Assembly (NCBI GenBank): GCA_001692895.1
Contig: KV748272.1
Coordinates: forward strand, 186,001 to 250,000
DNA: 64,000 nucleotides
Source: Cenococcum geophilum 1.58
Taxonomy: Eukaryota; Ascomycota; Dothideomycetes; Gloniales; Gloniaceae
Reading direction: 5' to 3'
The notes beneath the pieces were generated by a model. The model worked only from the letters and a program-made list of their open reading frames with translations, ran no database searches and was not told the DNA's origin. Below, piece after piece: positions 20,197-30,589 of this stretch. The first letter of the stretch is position 1; the number at the start of each line of letters is the position of its first letter. A program made the translations under genes and the position numbers.

Positions 20197-22170
20197 TTAA
20201 TGTTTACTAAGGTAAGTCACCATAGCAGCGATTATTTGTTAGTAAGCCAATTTAATAAAATCGGCAGTGTAAATATTCACCTTAATTAACCTCCGCACCT
20301 CTTCTTCCTCTACCAACCTTCTACCTCACAGCACCGCACTATAAACTTTATCATTGTTGTTTTATATACTGTCCCTTAAAATACTACGATCTATAATACC
20401 TTTATTTACACCTCTAAACGATATTAATATAAACAACAGCAACTAGGCGGTTAAGGAACTTAATATACGCGACGTTAATAATAAGGAGTTTAATGCTGTT
20501 AAGTATGCTATAGCTGCTCTTACTAAGCCTTTAGGCTCTATTCCTAAAGAGTAAGCTTTCTAATACTAAATTATGCCTATAGTTAATATAATTTTAGGAA
20601 ATATATACCGAGGCGCTCTTTATAGGATTTAGTAGATAACGATAATAAAGATAGAGCAAAATCCGCTAAAAACCTGCTTACCTTTTTACTAGATACCTTT
20701 CCGCTGCCTATATCTTTGCCATAGGCTACTTTACCATCCACTACTTTACCGTCCGCCTCTCCACCGCCGCCGCCTAATGCTTCTAAAAAGAGGCTTAATA
20801 AGGCTTGTTTATCTTCTTTTCTTAGAAAGCGGGCTAAAAAGACTGCTAATACGAATATAAAGCTTAAGATAGCTATTAAATCGTATATATTAGTTATACT
20901 ATTTTAATATCTTGTCTACTAATTTGCCTCTTATAGTGACCTAAACACTATATATAAGGTTTCTTTGGATAGCGAATCTTTAGATAGCGACAAAGATAAA
21001 GACCTTAATGACGCTGACTCTCGCAATCTCCGCAGCCCTTACAATCTCCGCAGCCTTCGAAATCTCAGCAGCCCTTATAATTTCCGTAGTACTCCTAACA
21101 TAAACAAGCGCCTTCCTATCTAAGTACCGTTAGCGAATAAATAGTATACTCTAAAAGCTAGTGTTTAGGATAATATAAAGGAAAGTCGCTAGCGGATATT
21201 AACACACGTCTAGAATATTAAGGGTAGCTTTAGTAAGCTATATAATCCGCTATATACTTTATATAAGAAGTATAGCCATAAATATCGCGTTTATAAGAAG
21301 GACTCTAGGCCACATTTTAGGGGCGCATACTTAAGATATTGTGTAGGTAGTAGGCCGTGCGGAAAGGTACATGCTAATAGTATACTATTATTCTATTAGC
21401 TAACACGCGTATAAAAAAGTTTACTAAATCCAAAGCTAGTTATACCTTAGGGCAGAAAACGTGCGCAATTAGCTTCTGCTAGTAGTCCGGCTAAAACACC
21501 TACTAAAAAGGTATACTATCCGCATCTTAATAATACGGATATTGCTAATATCCGCATAGCTTTATTCTTACACTATCCCCGCCCGCGCTACTACGCCTCC
21601 CCCTACTAAGACCTCCCCTCCTATTAAGACTCCCACTTACAGCAGTACGCATGGCCGTAGGGGTACCTACTCTACTGCCGCTCCTCCAACCCTTTTAGCA
21701 ATTACTAGCACGCTAAGTGCTACTATTACTACTACTACTACTTCCGCTAGCGCCGGGTCTATTAGGGTGTATTTAGCAATTACTATTTCTACGCACGTTA
21801 ATATAGTTTATAAATGGGTAACTAATATAGCGAAAGATGTTTAAGCTATAGATCGCCAGTTTAATAAGTTTAAAGATTCTCTAAGTAAGATAAAAGATAA
21901 GCTTACGTTTCTAAGGCGTGGTATTATTACACTTATACGCAATACTAGGCTACTAAATATCGAATATAGGTAGATATAAGTTAGCTATTACTGCGGGTTG
22001 GCCGTTATTACCAGTTTACAATAATAAAATAGTAGCTTATACCTTTTTGCTACTACATTTATAGGAATTAAGTCTCTACCTTACATTTAATAGATATACT
22101 TAATTAATATTATAATATCCATATAAGCTAAGATAATAATATCCGCATAAGCCAAGATAAAGATATTTAT
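20197..22170 (+). pseudogene. Unknown tandem-duplicated gene, copy 2 (uninterrupted)
   Basis: Same order of segments as copy 1: 'ALTKPLGSIPKE', 'SKLYNPLYTLYKKYSHKYRVYK' (in pieces), 'PHFRGAYLRYCVGSRPCGKVHANSILLFYQLTRV' (in pieces), 'QLASASSPAKTPTKK', 'NNTDIANIRIALFLHYP', then the coiled-coil-like 'KDKL-F-RRGI' segment near 21900. It provides the empty site for the LTR in copy 1. The copies differ by many C/T and G/A changes plus small indels, so the duplication is old or both copies were RIPed independently. Function unknown. Confidence 0.5.
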
Positions 22171-22199
22171 ATATCTACACTACAAAACAGCCCACTGCT

Positions 22200-25100
22200 A
22201 CATTATATACTACGCACTAAAAAGATTATACACTAGCTAGAGTTAATATTAATAAAAAGAACTCGATTAATATATTAAGACAGAAACGTACCATAAGCCT
22301 AAGTATTTAAAAGTCCTCCGGCATATTATCTATAGCCTTATTAAATCCGTCCTTATAAGGGTTATATAGTAAACCGCTAATATAAGACATCCGCATATTA
22401 AAATTAGTAATGCCGCCCTATAAGAGCCGCTCTAATCTAAGTTAAAGAATAGCAGGTGCCTTAAACCCAATATCCTATATACGCTAACGCATAATAAAAG
22501 TATATCCGCAATTAAAATAATAAATTACTATTACTCTTAGCATTTATTAAGCAAGTTATATACTAACTATTATACATATTAGCAGAGGTATAGGTGTAAT
22601 ATTAGGACAACAAACTATATAAATATATTCAGCAGCTTCTTCTAGTACCTCTATATTCTTATTAACATCACCAAAGCTGCACGTAAGGGGATTAAATGGT
22701 AAACCGGCTGCAGTTAATAGAAAGGCGTTAAATATATTTACGCCGTCCTTCGCGAGTTTCTTATATCCATACTATAGAATTAAAGGAGCCTTAAAATCCG
22801 CCGAGCGCCGCCTATATCGCATAATTAAATCCTTTCTAATCTAATCTGCAAGATAGCGGATATCTAGCGCTAGAGACTTAATCATATATTCGCTATTTAT
22901 ACGTTTACCAAATATACGCTTAAAAATATCGCGGAGCATACTAGTATAACTTATTATAAGAACACTTCATTTAAATAGCTTATCTATACTAAACATCGAA
23001 TTCCCGCGCATCTAAAGCAACTCCTTAAGTTAAAGATTTAGCAGTTTATTAAGGCGATCCGTCTTAAAGAAGCTATCTAGCCGCCCTTAAAGGTTAACTA
23101 AACTATTAGTAAGGATAGCCCGTTAAAGCACTAGATCATAAGCGCTTATTCCAACTAGTTGCCATAAAATCAGTATATTATATATATAGTTCTTTAATAA
23201 GCTTTTAGCGAAGTATAGGCAAAGATAGGGGATTACACGCTTTAGTAGTCCGATATCTATATACTTAATGGCGTATTTTAGAAGCTTATAAGTATTAATA
23301 ACCTATAGGAACCGGATATGATTAAAGAACTCTATATTATAGTTATTAGTGGCGGAGCTTAATATACCCGCAGAGGACAACGTTGTTATTAGCTAACGTG
23401 GATTAGTAGGTAGCTCTAAATAATTAAACGTACGCTAATTTACATCACGGCATATATCTCTTAAAAAAGCCGCTATACGGATATCCTTAACATGCTCCAG
23501 AAATTGCTGCGGAGATAGGTTTTATATATATCGCTCGGCCTCACTATCTGCCTTAATATTACACTTATTGTAGATATAGAGCAGAAACAACGTAACAACA
23601 CAAGCGTTAAAGCTTTAGAGGATCAGCTCTTCCATATAATAAAATAAGGCCTTTTCCCTAGGAATATTACGCTAACCTAGGTAATTTATATAGATATAGA
23701 GCGCTAAAAACTGCTGCGCGGCTTGCTTACCCCTATAGAACGTACGCATAACTATATATAGGAAATTCAATCGTATATGCCATAGCCCTAGAATAGGCAA
23801 CACCCACTTATAGCTATTATACGCACCTTCCGCCTTAACCCGCTCCTCTTTATATAACTAAATAAGCTTTACGGTCTTCTAATCTCCGTATACTAGGAAT
23901 AGCCAATTATTAAAAGCGGTTTCGCGATTATACTACAGTTAGTCCAAAAAGATATTCTCTATTACGCGATAATTGCCGTTAATAGAAGCCTTACTGTCTA
24001 GAATAGGTCCTAGAGTTATATACTTTATCCTTTTATAAGGGAGAATATTAACTACTAGTATACGCGGATATTTAATATCCGCGTTAGAGTCGAATATACT
24101 ATTAACCGTAGTAGGATACGCGCATTAGATAGCGTCCGTAATAAAACTTATAAATATCTACTTCTAGAGGTCGTTAAACTTATTCCTAGCTACATTAACA
24201 ACCTTATTTAGCTTAAGTTAACGGGTGTTATTTAATATTAACTACTTAAGGCCCCCTTTAGGCATATATACTCCGCGTAAGATCTTTCCCGTAATGTGCG
24301 AATTAAACTCGCTAATCTCGCTAATAACCTAATATTAAGTCTTTTAGCAATAGTTAAAGTTATTATAAACAATATAGACATTATCATAAATAGATAGAGA
24401 CTTAATTAGTTTCTTAAAGGTTATTAGCGCTAGAAGTACTAGTAGAATTAATAGGACCTTCCTTAGAACGTTTAGCTAGCCTAAGCTTTTTAGCGTTAAG
24501 AGTTATATAACTATTAATTAGACTAAGGCTATATAGAAAAGATAGTATATAGCGCTTTACACTAAGCGCCTAAAGATATAGACTAAGTAGATAGGCAAAA
24601 CCGTTTATGGAGTTCTGGGCGAACCCTAGAAAGAATATAGAAGTAACTATAACTATATATCCACCATGCGGATCTTAACTACGTTCCTCTCTATTTAGTG
24701 CGGATATCCCCTTAATAAGCTAGAATAGCAGCGGACTATACTACTAAATAAACTTGGCTGCATTCTTAAGGTTAATATCCTAAAACTCTATATCTAAAGT
24801 CCATGTGTTAAAGGGGCCGCGTTATAATTATAGTTAGCGAAGCTCTTTCCGGATATAGCGGATAGTATAGGTTACTAGCGTTGTATAAATATCAGCCCTA
24901 TTAATAAGTTCTTCTTATATTTCCCTATCCTCTAGTAAAGCAATAAGCAGGTCCCCTACTTTCTTCTTCTTCCTATTACCTTTATACCCGTTCTCGCTTT
25001 CTAAGAACTTAAAAACCAGCCTATAAAAAGACCAGCCCTATTAATATAGAAGGTCCCTAACAATATTAACCTTCTTTTTCTTTAATGTCTTTATTCGACT

Positions 25101-25259
25101 AGTAGGTGGAATATCTACTAGTTACAAAGAGGGCTGGCGGCGTAGGCGTTTAGCGTTAGTGTTTACTGCGTAGCTTAGTAGTACAGAGGTAGAATTAAAG
25201 CCTCTGCGGCAACGAATTCCTCTTAACATCGCGCGTGTATAAGGAGCTAAAGATCTCAT
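22200..25259 (-). pseudogene. DUF6589-like protein relic
   Basis: ATG on the - strand at 25259 (MRSLAPYTRAMLRG). One main frame then reads through RIP-type stops: 'FLESENGYKGNRKKKKV', 'GFAQNSINGFAYLLSLYL', then, after an apparent frameshift near 24440, 'YDNVYIVYNNFNYC', 'ISEFNSHITGKILRGVYM', 'YGD-KTVKLI-LYKEE' (23840-23890), 'KWVLPILGLWHIRLNFLYI', 'FYRGKQAAQQFLALYIY' and 'AFLRDICRDVN'. The tail contains 'ALDIRYLADQIRKDLIM' (about 22850). The order 'YDN-NF ... GDQ-T ... W-LP-lGLfHlrmN' is that of fungal DUF6589 proteins, whose role is not established; an RNase H-like transposase has been suspected. Three kb is near full length. My family call rests on remembered motif patterns, not a search. 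Confidence 0.5.
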
Positions 25260-25406
25260 AGCTTTATAGAGTAGGCTTTTCTCTATAATTTGGTGTAATT
25301 TTTATATCAATAGGTATTGTGGGAGGGTAGATTAATTTCATTAAAGTTAATAAGGTCTTCTTATATAAACGGTATTTAGGTTTTCCTACAAATCTCGCCA
25401 AAGTCC

Positions 25407-25494
25407 CTCAGACTAAGAAAACGATTACCGTCCTAAATCAGCTTAGCGGACGGTGCGGATATTCTAATATCCGCAATCGATTTCTTAGTCTGAG
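25407..25494. repeat. T-shaped triple-stem palindrome
   Basis: The outer stem pairs 25407-25426 with 25475-25494 (19 of 20 pairs, mismatch 25421/25480). Inside it, with no unpaired base at the junction, are stem 1 (25427-25433 with 25448-25454, accgtcc/ggacggt, 7 of 7) and stem 2 (25455-25463 with 25466-25474, gcggatatt/aatatccgc, 9 of 9, 2-base loop). The layout is a perfect three-way junction. It lies at the break between the DUF6589-like gene and a 5'-truncated pogo gene, so it may be an element terminus or a rearrangement scar. Confidence 0.9.
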
Positions 25495-26390
25495 CTTCTG
25501 AGGTAATCTATATAACTAGTTAATCGGCGTTAGTAAGAATAGATAGATAATAAATAAGAGAGGCCTTACCTAGCTTACTAAGGTGTTCTATAAGTATATA
25601 AAGGATCGCACGGTTAGCACGCATCGGCTACTTATACTAAACGGCTACGGCAGCTACGTTAACCCCGAATTTAATTAATTCTATATAAATTATTAGATAG
25701 TCGTCCTCTGCATACCGGCCTATTTATTATATCTATTACAGCCACTAGATATAGGCTGTTTCTTAGCGCTAAAGTAGGCCTATAGACGCGGCGTTAAACA
25801 GATAATAGCTGGTGGCGTTAATTATATTAATAAATACGAGTTCCTGCCGCTATATATATAGGCTAGGTAAACATCACTATATTAAAATAATATATAGGCA
25901 AGATTTGCAGCCACTAGCCTTGTTCTATATAACCCTAATTATATACTAGTACAGCTATATGCTAAATATTAGACACTACCGCCCTGTCTACTATTAAATG
26001 TATCTTAAATAGCCAAAACACCATATAATATTGCTGAATTGCAGCAGCAAACAGCCTTACTAAAGCGCTATCTTAAGCGCCGTATGTATAGCCCACTAAG
26101 TCTAACGGAATAAGCCCTTAGCTAGCTTGTAAAAGGGTGCAAAATGGCAATATTAAGCGCTATACTACTTATAAGTGAAAATAAGAAGCTATAGATGGAA
26201 AACTAGCGCTAGAAAAGGAAGAGGGTATAAAAGCGCACCTATATAGCTAGGGAAGGGGTGCTATTAGGCGCAGAAGGGGCCTCTTATACATCTGCTGCTT
26301 AGGAAGGGGCGGTAGAGGGAGCAGCGAAGATAGTAGCTAGGCTACGGCAATGTGTATAACTAAGGTGTAGTATATATAAGTTAATAAAAT
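25495..26390 (+). pseudogene. pogo/Fot1-type DDE transposase, C-terminal half
   Basis: The frame starts directly after the palindrome: 'IGVSKN', 'LT-VFYKYIKDRTVSTHRLLILNGYGSYVNPEF', a version of the DDE_1 motif 'RLLILDGHGSHvtpEFd' with the catalytic Asp changed to Asn (codon aac, 25640-25642). Then come 'IVVLCIPAYLLYLLQPLDIGCFLALK', the diagnostic 'hpphsthlLQPLDvgcF-pLK' motif, 'YINKYEFLPLYI', 'FAATSLVLYNP' and 'PYNIAELQQQTALLKRYL'. The C-terminus is the coiled tail 'LVKGCKMAILSAILLISENKKLQMEN-R-KRKR' and 'TYIAREGVLLGAEGA'. Pieces longer than 20 residues are continuous in the sequence and shown broken here at RIP stops. The N-terminal DNA-binding domain and first Asp are missing. Such enzymes cut and paste at TA. 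Confidence 0.85.
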
Positions 26391-26577
26391 ATAATATATA
26401 TACGTGTCCTAAACGGCAGGCAACTAGCTAGTAGATAGCTATATATAATATAATTATTCATTATTATATAATTCGTATTATTTAGCCTTAAAAGTAGGGT
26501 AGGTAGCTAGCCTAGGGTTATAGCCAGCTTAGGGGTAGATTACGTTATCCTTCTAAGGGGATTAGTAAGGATTTAAA
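26391..26577 (-). other. Short leader of an inverted LTR element
   Basis: Read on -, the first 40 bases after the LTR (tttaaatccttactaatcccc...) match the primer-binding and leader region after the Gypsy-1 LTR at 27797, then diverge. The rest, to the pogo stop, is AT-rich with no frame. It may be the truncated start of an element running leftwards. Confidence 0.5.
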
Positions 26578-26803
26578 TGTAAGGTAAGAATATAGATAGG
26601 AAGTTTAATAATAGAATAATAGGGTATATTATATAGATAGAGACAAATCCTTAAGGGAAAAGGAGGAGTCTGTATATAAGGTAGGAAGGGTTTTTCTTAG
26701 GTATATATAGCGCATGTACCTTATAGGCGAGTTACCCCTAGGTTGCCTTAGGGTCGCCTATACCTTACGGCTATATAACTATTTACTTAGGTTTTACCTA
26801 ATA
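26578..26803 (-). repeat. Gypsy-1 family LTR, inverted copy
   Basis: The reverse complement (starting TATTAGGTAAAACC, ending CCTTACA) aligns along its length with 27572-27796. The terminal TGTCAGG reads TATTAGG, i.e. two RIP changes. Together the two LTRs face away from each other across a 768-bp spacer. Confidence 0.85.
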
Positions 26804-27571
26804 TATTATATAGCCTGTATATAATACTTTATAGTATCTATAATATAACTAGGATATAACTAGGATATATCTAAAATATATAAACGCCTTAACCTATTTA
26901 ACCTATATAGTGTAGTCCTCCTTAGCATTAAATAACTCCCTATTATTAAAGTTATCTATAACCTCTAGTAGTATTATATTAGGTAAAATAAAGTTCTATT
27001 TATAATTAGATTATAAATATATTAGTAATATAATTAAAAACTATAAGTATACTATTTATATTAGATCTAAAATATAACAGAAATATAACTAGTAAACTTT
27101 CTTTTACTACTAGTCCTATATAAAAAACATTTCTAATTTTTAGGCTTACTAATAACCTTAAATATCGTAATATAATTAGGCTATATTAAAGTTAGATTAT
27201 AGTTATATAGTAATTATAACTGCTAAAACTTACTATACCCTTAGGGGTTAATAAAATTTTGGAATGGGGTATAATACGTATTTACTTAACTAGCTCCTCT
27301 ATATAGTCTAGTTAGATCTATAATATAATAAGATTATAAATAATAACATACCTAAATCTGCTAAAATTGCTATATATTTTTTTATAACCTTTAGCTGTTA
27401 AGGGTATATTTTTAGCTATAGGGGCTAAAATATATTAGCAATATATTCTAGCCTTTCTTACTGCTTTACTAATAGGGCATATAACCTACAGTTCCTTCTT
27501 TATATAAATAGCTCTATAAAGTATCTTCTAAGCCGCTAAAATAAGTTAGATTTAGGATATAATATAGATAT
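26804..27571. other. AT-rich spacer between opposed LTRs
   Basis: Extremely AT-rich, with short repeats such as 'ataactaggatataactaggatat'. No frame of coding quality, no RNA gene. It may be an old RIPed element or the target region of the LTR elements. Confidence 0.5.
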
Positions 27572-27796
27572 TATTAGGTAAAACCTAAGTAGATAGTTAT
27601 ATAGCCGTAAGGTACGGGCGACCCTAGGGCAACCTAGGGGTAACTCGCCCGTAAGGCACGTGCTCTATATATACCTAGGGAAAACCCTTCCTACCTTATA
27701 TATAGACTCCTCCTTTTTCCTTAAAGATTTGTCTCTATCTATATAATATACCTATTATTCTATTATTAGACTCCCTATCTATATCCTTACCTTATA
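27572..27796 (+). repeat. Gypsy-1 5' LTR
   Basis: 225 bp, TATTAGG (from TGTCAGG) to CCTTATA (from CCTTACA), homologous to the solo LTR at 19265-19476 and to the inverted copy at 26578-26803. It is followed by 'tttaaatccttactaatcccc', the presumed primer-binding region. The equivalent 3' LTR was not found in the window. Confidence 0.85.
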
Positions 27797-27848
27797 TTTA
27801 AATCCTTACTAATCCCCTTAGGAGGATAGCCGGTTTAATTTTTCTATA

Positions 27849-28749
27849 ATGCCTCCGAAAAGAAAACCGACGCCTATACCTAATAGTAATACACTAGCGA
27901 TATAACTATAAAACGCCTTAGAATCTAGTGTAGACAAAACCGCTAGAAGTATACTAGTAGCATCTAAGCCATTTTCTAAATCCTAAAACAATTAGATATC
28001 TATAAACGCTAAAAACTAGTTTAACTTATATACCTAGGCTTAATAGAAGCTTAGTAAGGTTACTAGCGTCCTACCTAATACTACTAATATAAAGGAGCTA
28101 GATAAGCTAGCTAAGAAAATAGCTAACTTATAAAGTATTATCGATTTAATAAAGCCCTCCTATTACCTCTTTAGCGAGGAGCACAAATTACGTAGTAAAC
28201 GTATACGCTAATTAAATCTTAACACCCTAGTTAAGAAGTTACTATTTAATATTAGCGGTACTATTTAATAGCATTTTAACCAGTGGATCGCCGCAGTTAA
28301 GAACTAATTTAAGGTTAATAACGCTGACTATAACTATAAGCAACGCACGCGCTAGGCCATTAAAGGTCTTATAAAAGAGAAGATAATTACCCAACTAGTC
28401 TATCGCCGGTTAGGTACTAAGGATAAAGGTCCTTTACTATAGGACGAATTTAAGACTATAGTCTAAGACTAGATTAAGAACCCTATAGTAAGACGCTTTA
28501 ATAATACTATAGTATACTATACGGCTATTATAAAGGAGAACTAGAGGTTTAACGTCTTCCTAGCCTATATATATAGCTTAGAGGACCTCTTCTTATATAC
28601 CCCTTTTGTTAATACTAAGCAATAGGTAGACTTTTAGTTCTTATATCTCCTAGCCCACCTATAAGTAGAGCTCTTCCGCTAGAACTTTGCCTAATAGGTA
28701 AGAACTACTAAAGACCTCTTTAATAAAATCCACTATATAGAGTAATTGC
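27849..28749 (+). pseudogene. Gypsy-1 gag, first part
   Basis: ATG at 27849 (MPPKRKPTPIPNSNTLA), 52 bases after the LTR. The frame is long and readable, broken by TAA/TAG: 'LPNTTNIKELDKLAKKIANL', 'KPSYYLFSEEHKLRSKRI', 'AIKGLIKEKIITQLVYRRLG', 'DLFNKIHYIE'. It has the Lys-rich, helical character of a capsid protein. It is cut by LINE-A after 28749 and resumes at 34360 in the same phase (HYIE-LLNTIKLTEDR). Confidence 0.65.
28734..28749. repeat. LINE-A target-site duplication, left (tatatagagtaattgc)
   Basis: Sixteen bases, identical to 34344-34359. Confidence 0.92.
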
Positions 28750-28786
28750 ATATTATTAAGATTAAAACTCTTTATTATAAGACTCT

Positions 28787-30420
28787 AGAAAAAGGAGCTC
28801 TTGCTATACCTAGCCTAAAAAGACCAAAACCAACCAAAAGAACCCTGAAAAATACCCAGAGAATCCCCCTAAGATGCATGCATCGTAGGGGAGGCACACG
28901 TCAAACGACGGTGGCTCGCACTCGCGCGCAACCGCTAGAACTATGCCTAGTAATAGCCCTCCATAATAAAGACAGGCGAATACCACACTATAAAGCGGAA
29001 ATACCTCTATTAAGAAGGCATCTAATAAAATATAAAGCCTATTAAACGTGTCTAGTATCTAAAATTGCGGGGGAGTAATTATTAGCTATAATAAACTAAT
29101 ATAGCTAGTAGAATGGCTCCGCCAGTTTAGTAAACCTTAGGCGCCCCTCTAGTAAACCCTTAATTAAATCCTCTAACAGCTAAGCAAAATTAAAAATAAG
29201 TATAACCCCCCCTTACCGGCGAACCGCACCTAGGCNGCTATAGCTGCGCTTTTANAGNANAGGGAACCTACNCCCCTTAAGTTAATAANNNGGTATATAA
29301 TTATAATATAACTAAATATAAAACAAGTAGAGGGGCTTAGGGGATAATTAGAAATAGAAATCCTTATAAAAATATATAAAGAGGTCCACAACGCTATTAT
29401 AGTCTAATACCTTAAGAGCGGAGATATTAGAGTTACCCTAAAGGACTAATAGGTAAAGGAATAAGCCATAAGGGTAGGGGATAGGCTAGGAGAACGTATT
29501 AGCATAAAAGTACTCCGTAAGGATTACCTAGTTAAAGTCCTAGCGGTTTCTATAAGCCTTAGGGTAAAAAAGGGACGCTAGGTAGACAATATAGTAATTA
29601 TATAGAAGATAGTAAGATAAATAGAACGCCTTATATTAGGACTTAAAATCACCTAAATCTAATAGCTTTAATAGGAAAATATAAACTAAGTATATAATAA
29701 GAATAATGAGAGGATATAAGGGTTGCTAAAGACTTACTAGGGAGACGCCGGATAAACGTATAGCTCCCTTATCATTAGTATACATATACTAGGAATGTAA
29801 AAACTCCTTATCTAAAAAGGAATAATTATAAATGGCCTTATATATAATATAAGGCTCTACAACTATAAACTACGCCTAAAATAATACTATTACTATATAT
29901 AATAGGGACATACCCAATATATATACGCAGTATAGGTGTGCTACGGCCATTATACAGGCCCCTACAATATGAAATATTACTTAAATTAAGACTAAATAAA
30001 ATGTATAAACTGCTACTAAAGCACATATAAGGCATAGGAGAGAGAAAACTGTATTAAATATAGGAGACAAAAGGCAAGGGCTTAATAGCTGCGGGAATAA
30101 CTATACGCTAGGTTATATAAATAGAAATAATAGGTAATAAGCTAGAGGGACGCAGGCGCCTTCCTAGCGTTTCCTACCTTTAATACTGGAGGGCTAGGCT
30201 AGCTATCCTAAGCCTTAATAGGCTAGAAGTGACGCCGCGCGATATTACTAGACTAATTAGGGATATAAGGGTTACAGGGGATATAAGGGAGAGGACGCCC
30301 TATAGGAAGACCCCTATAGATAGCGATAGTAGGCTTAAGACCAGAATAATTAAGAATTAGACTTAATGCGGTAAATATAACATTTATAGCCGACCTATAA
30401 AGGGTATATAGCTAACCAGT
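28787..30420 (+). pseudogene. LINE-A ORF1 (gag-like) relic
   Basis: Decayed frame with 'AIRVGDRLGERISIKVL' and 'VLAVSISLRVKKGR' near 29460-29590, and a zinc-knuckle region near 29935-30030 where 'C-GHYTGPYNM-H' and 'KCVNCY-S' can be read across frames. The same cluster in LINE-B reads 'CGHYTGPYNTRHCLN'. The protein would coat the element RNA. The 5' part (28790-29040) is open for 99 codons, but this is more likely leader than protein, since the start is unclear in LINE-B too. Confidence 0.6.
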
Positions 30421-30589
30421 AAGAATAGGGGAAGAACTAGTAATAATAATAGATTTAGATATAGAAGCGCTAACAGAAATATAAGATATAGGAATAGAAA
30501 GCTCTATATAAAATAAGTAGTAACTAGGGTGTAGATATAAGAGACAGAAGCTCTAAATATCTTAAAGAAAGTGGAAATAGAAGAAGCAA

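Noticed and set aside
25407..25494. tRNA or hammerhead ribozyme
   Set aside because: The three-stem layout lacks tRNA conserved bases and the hammerhead core (CTGATGA, GAAA at the right junctions); the junction has no unpaired bases.
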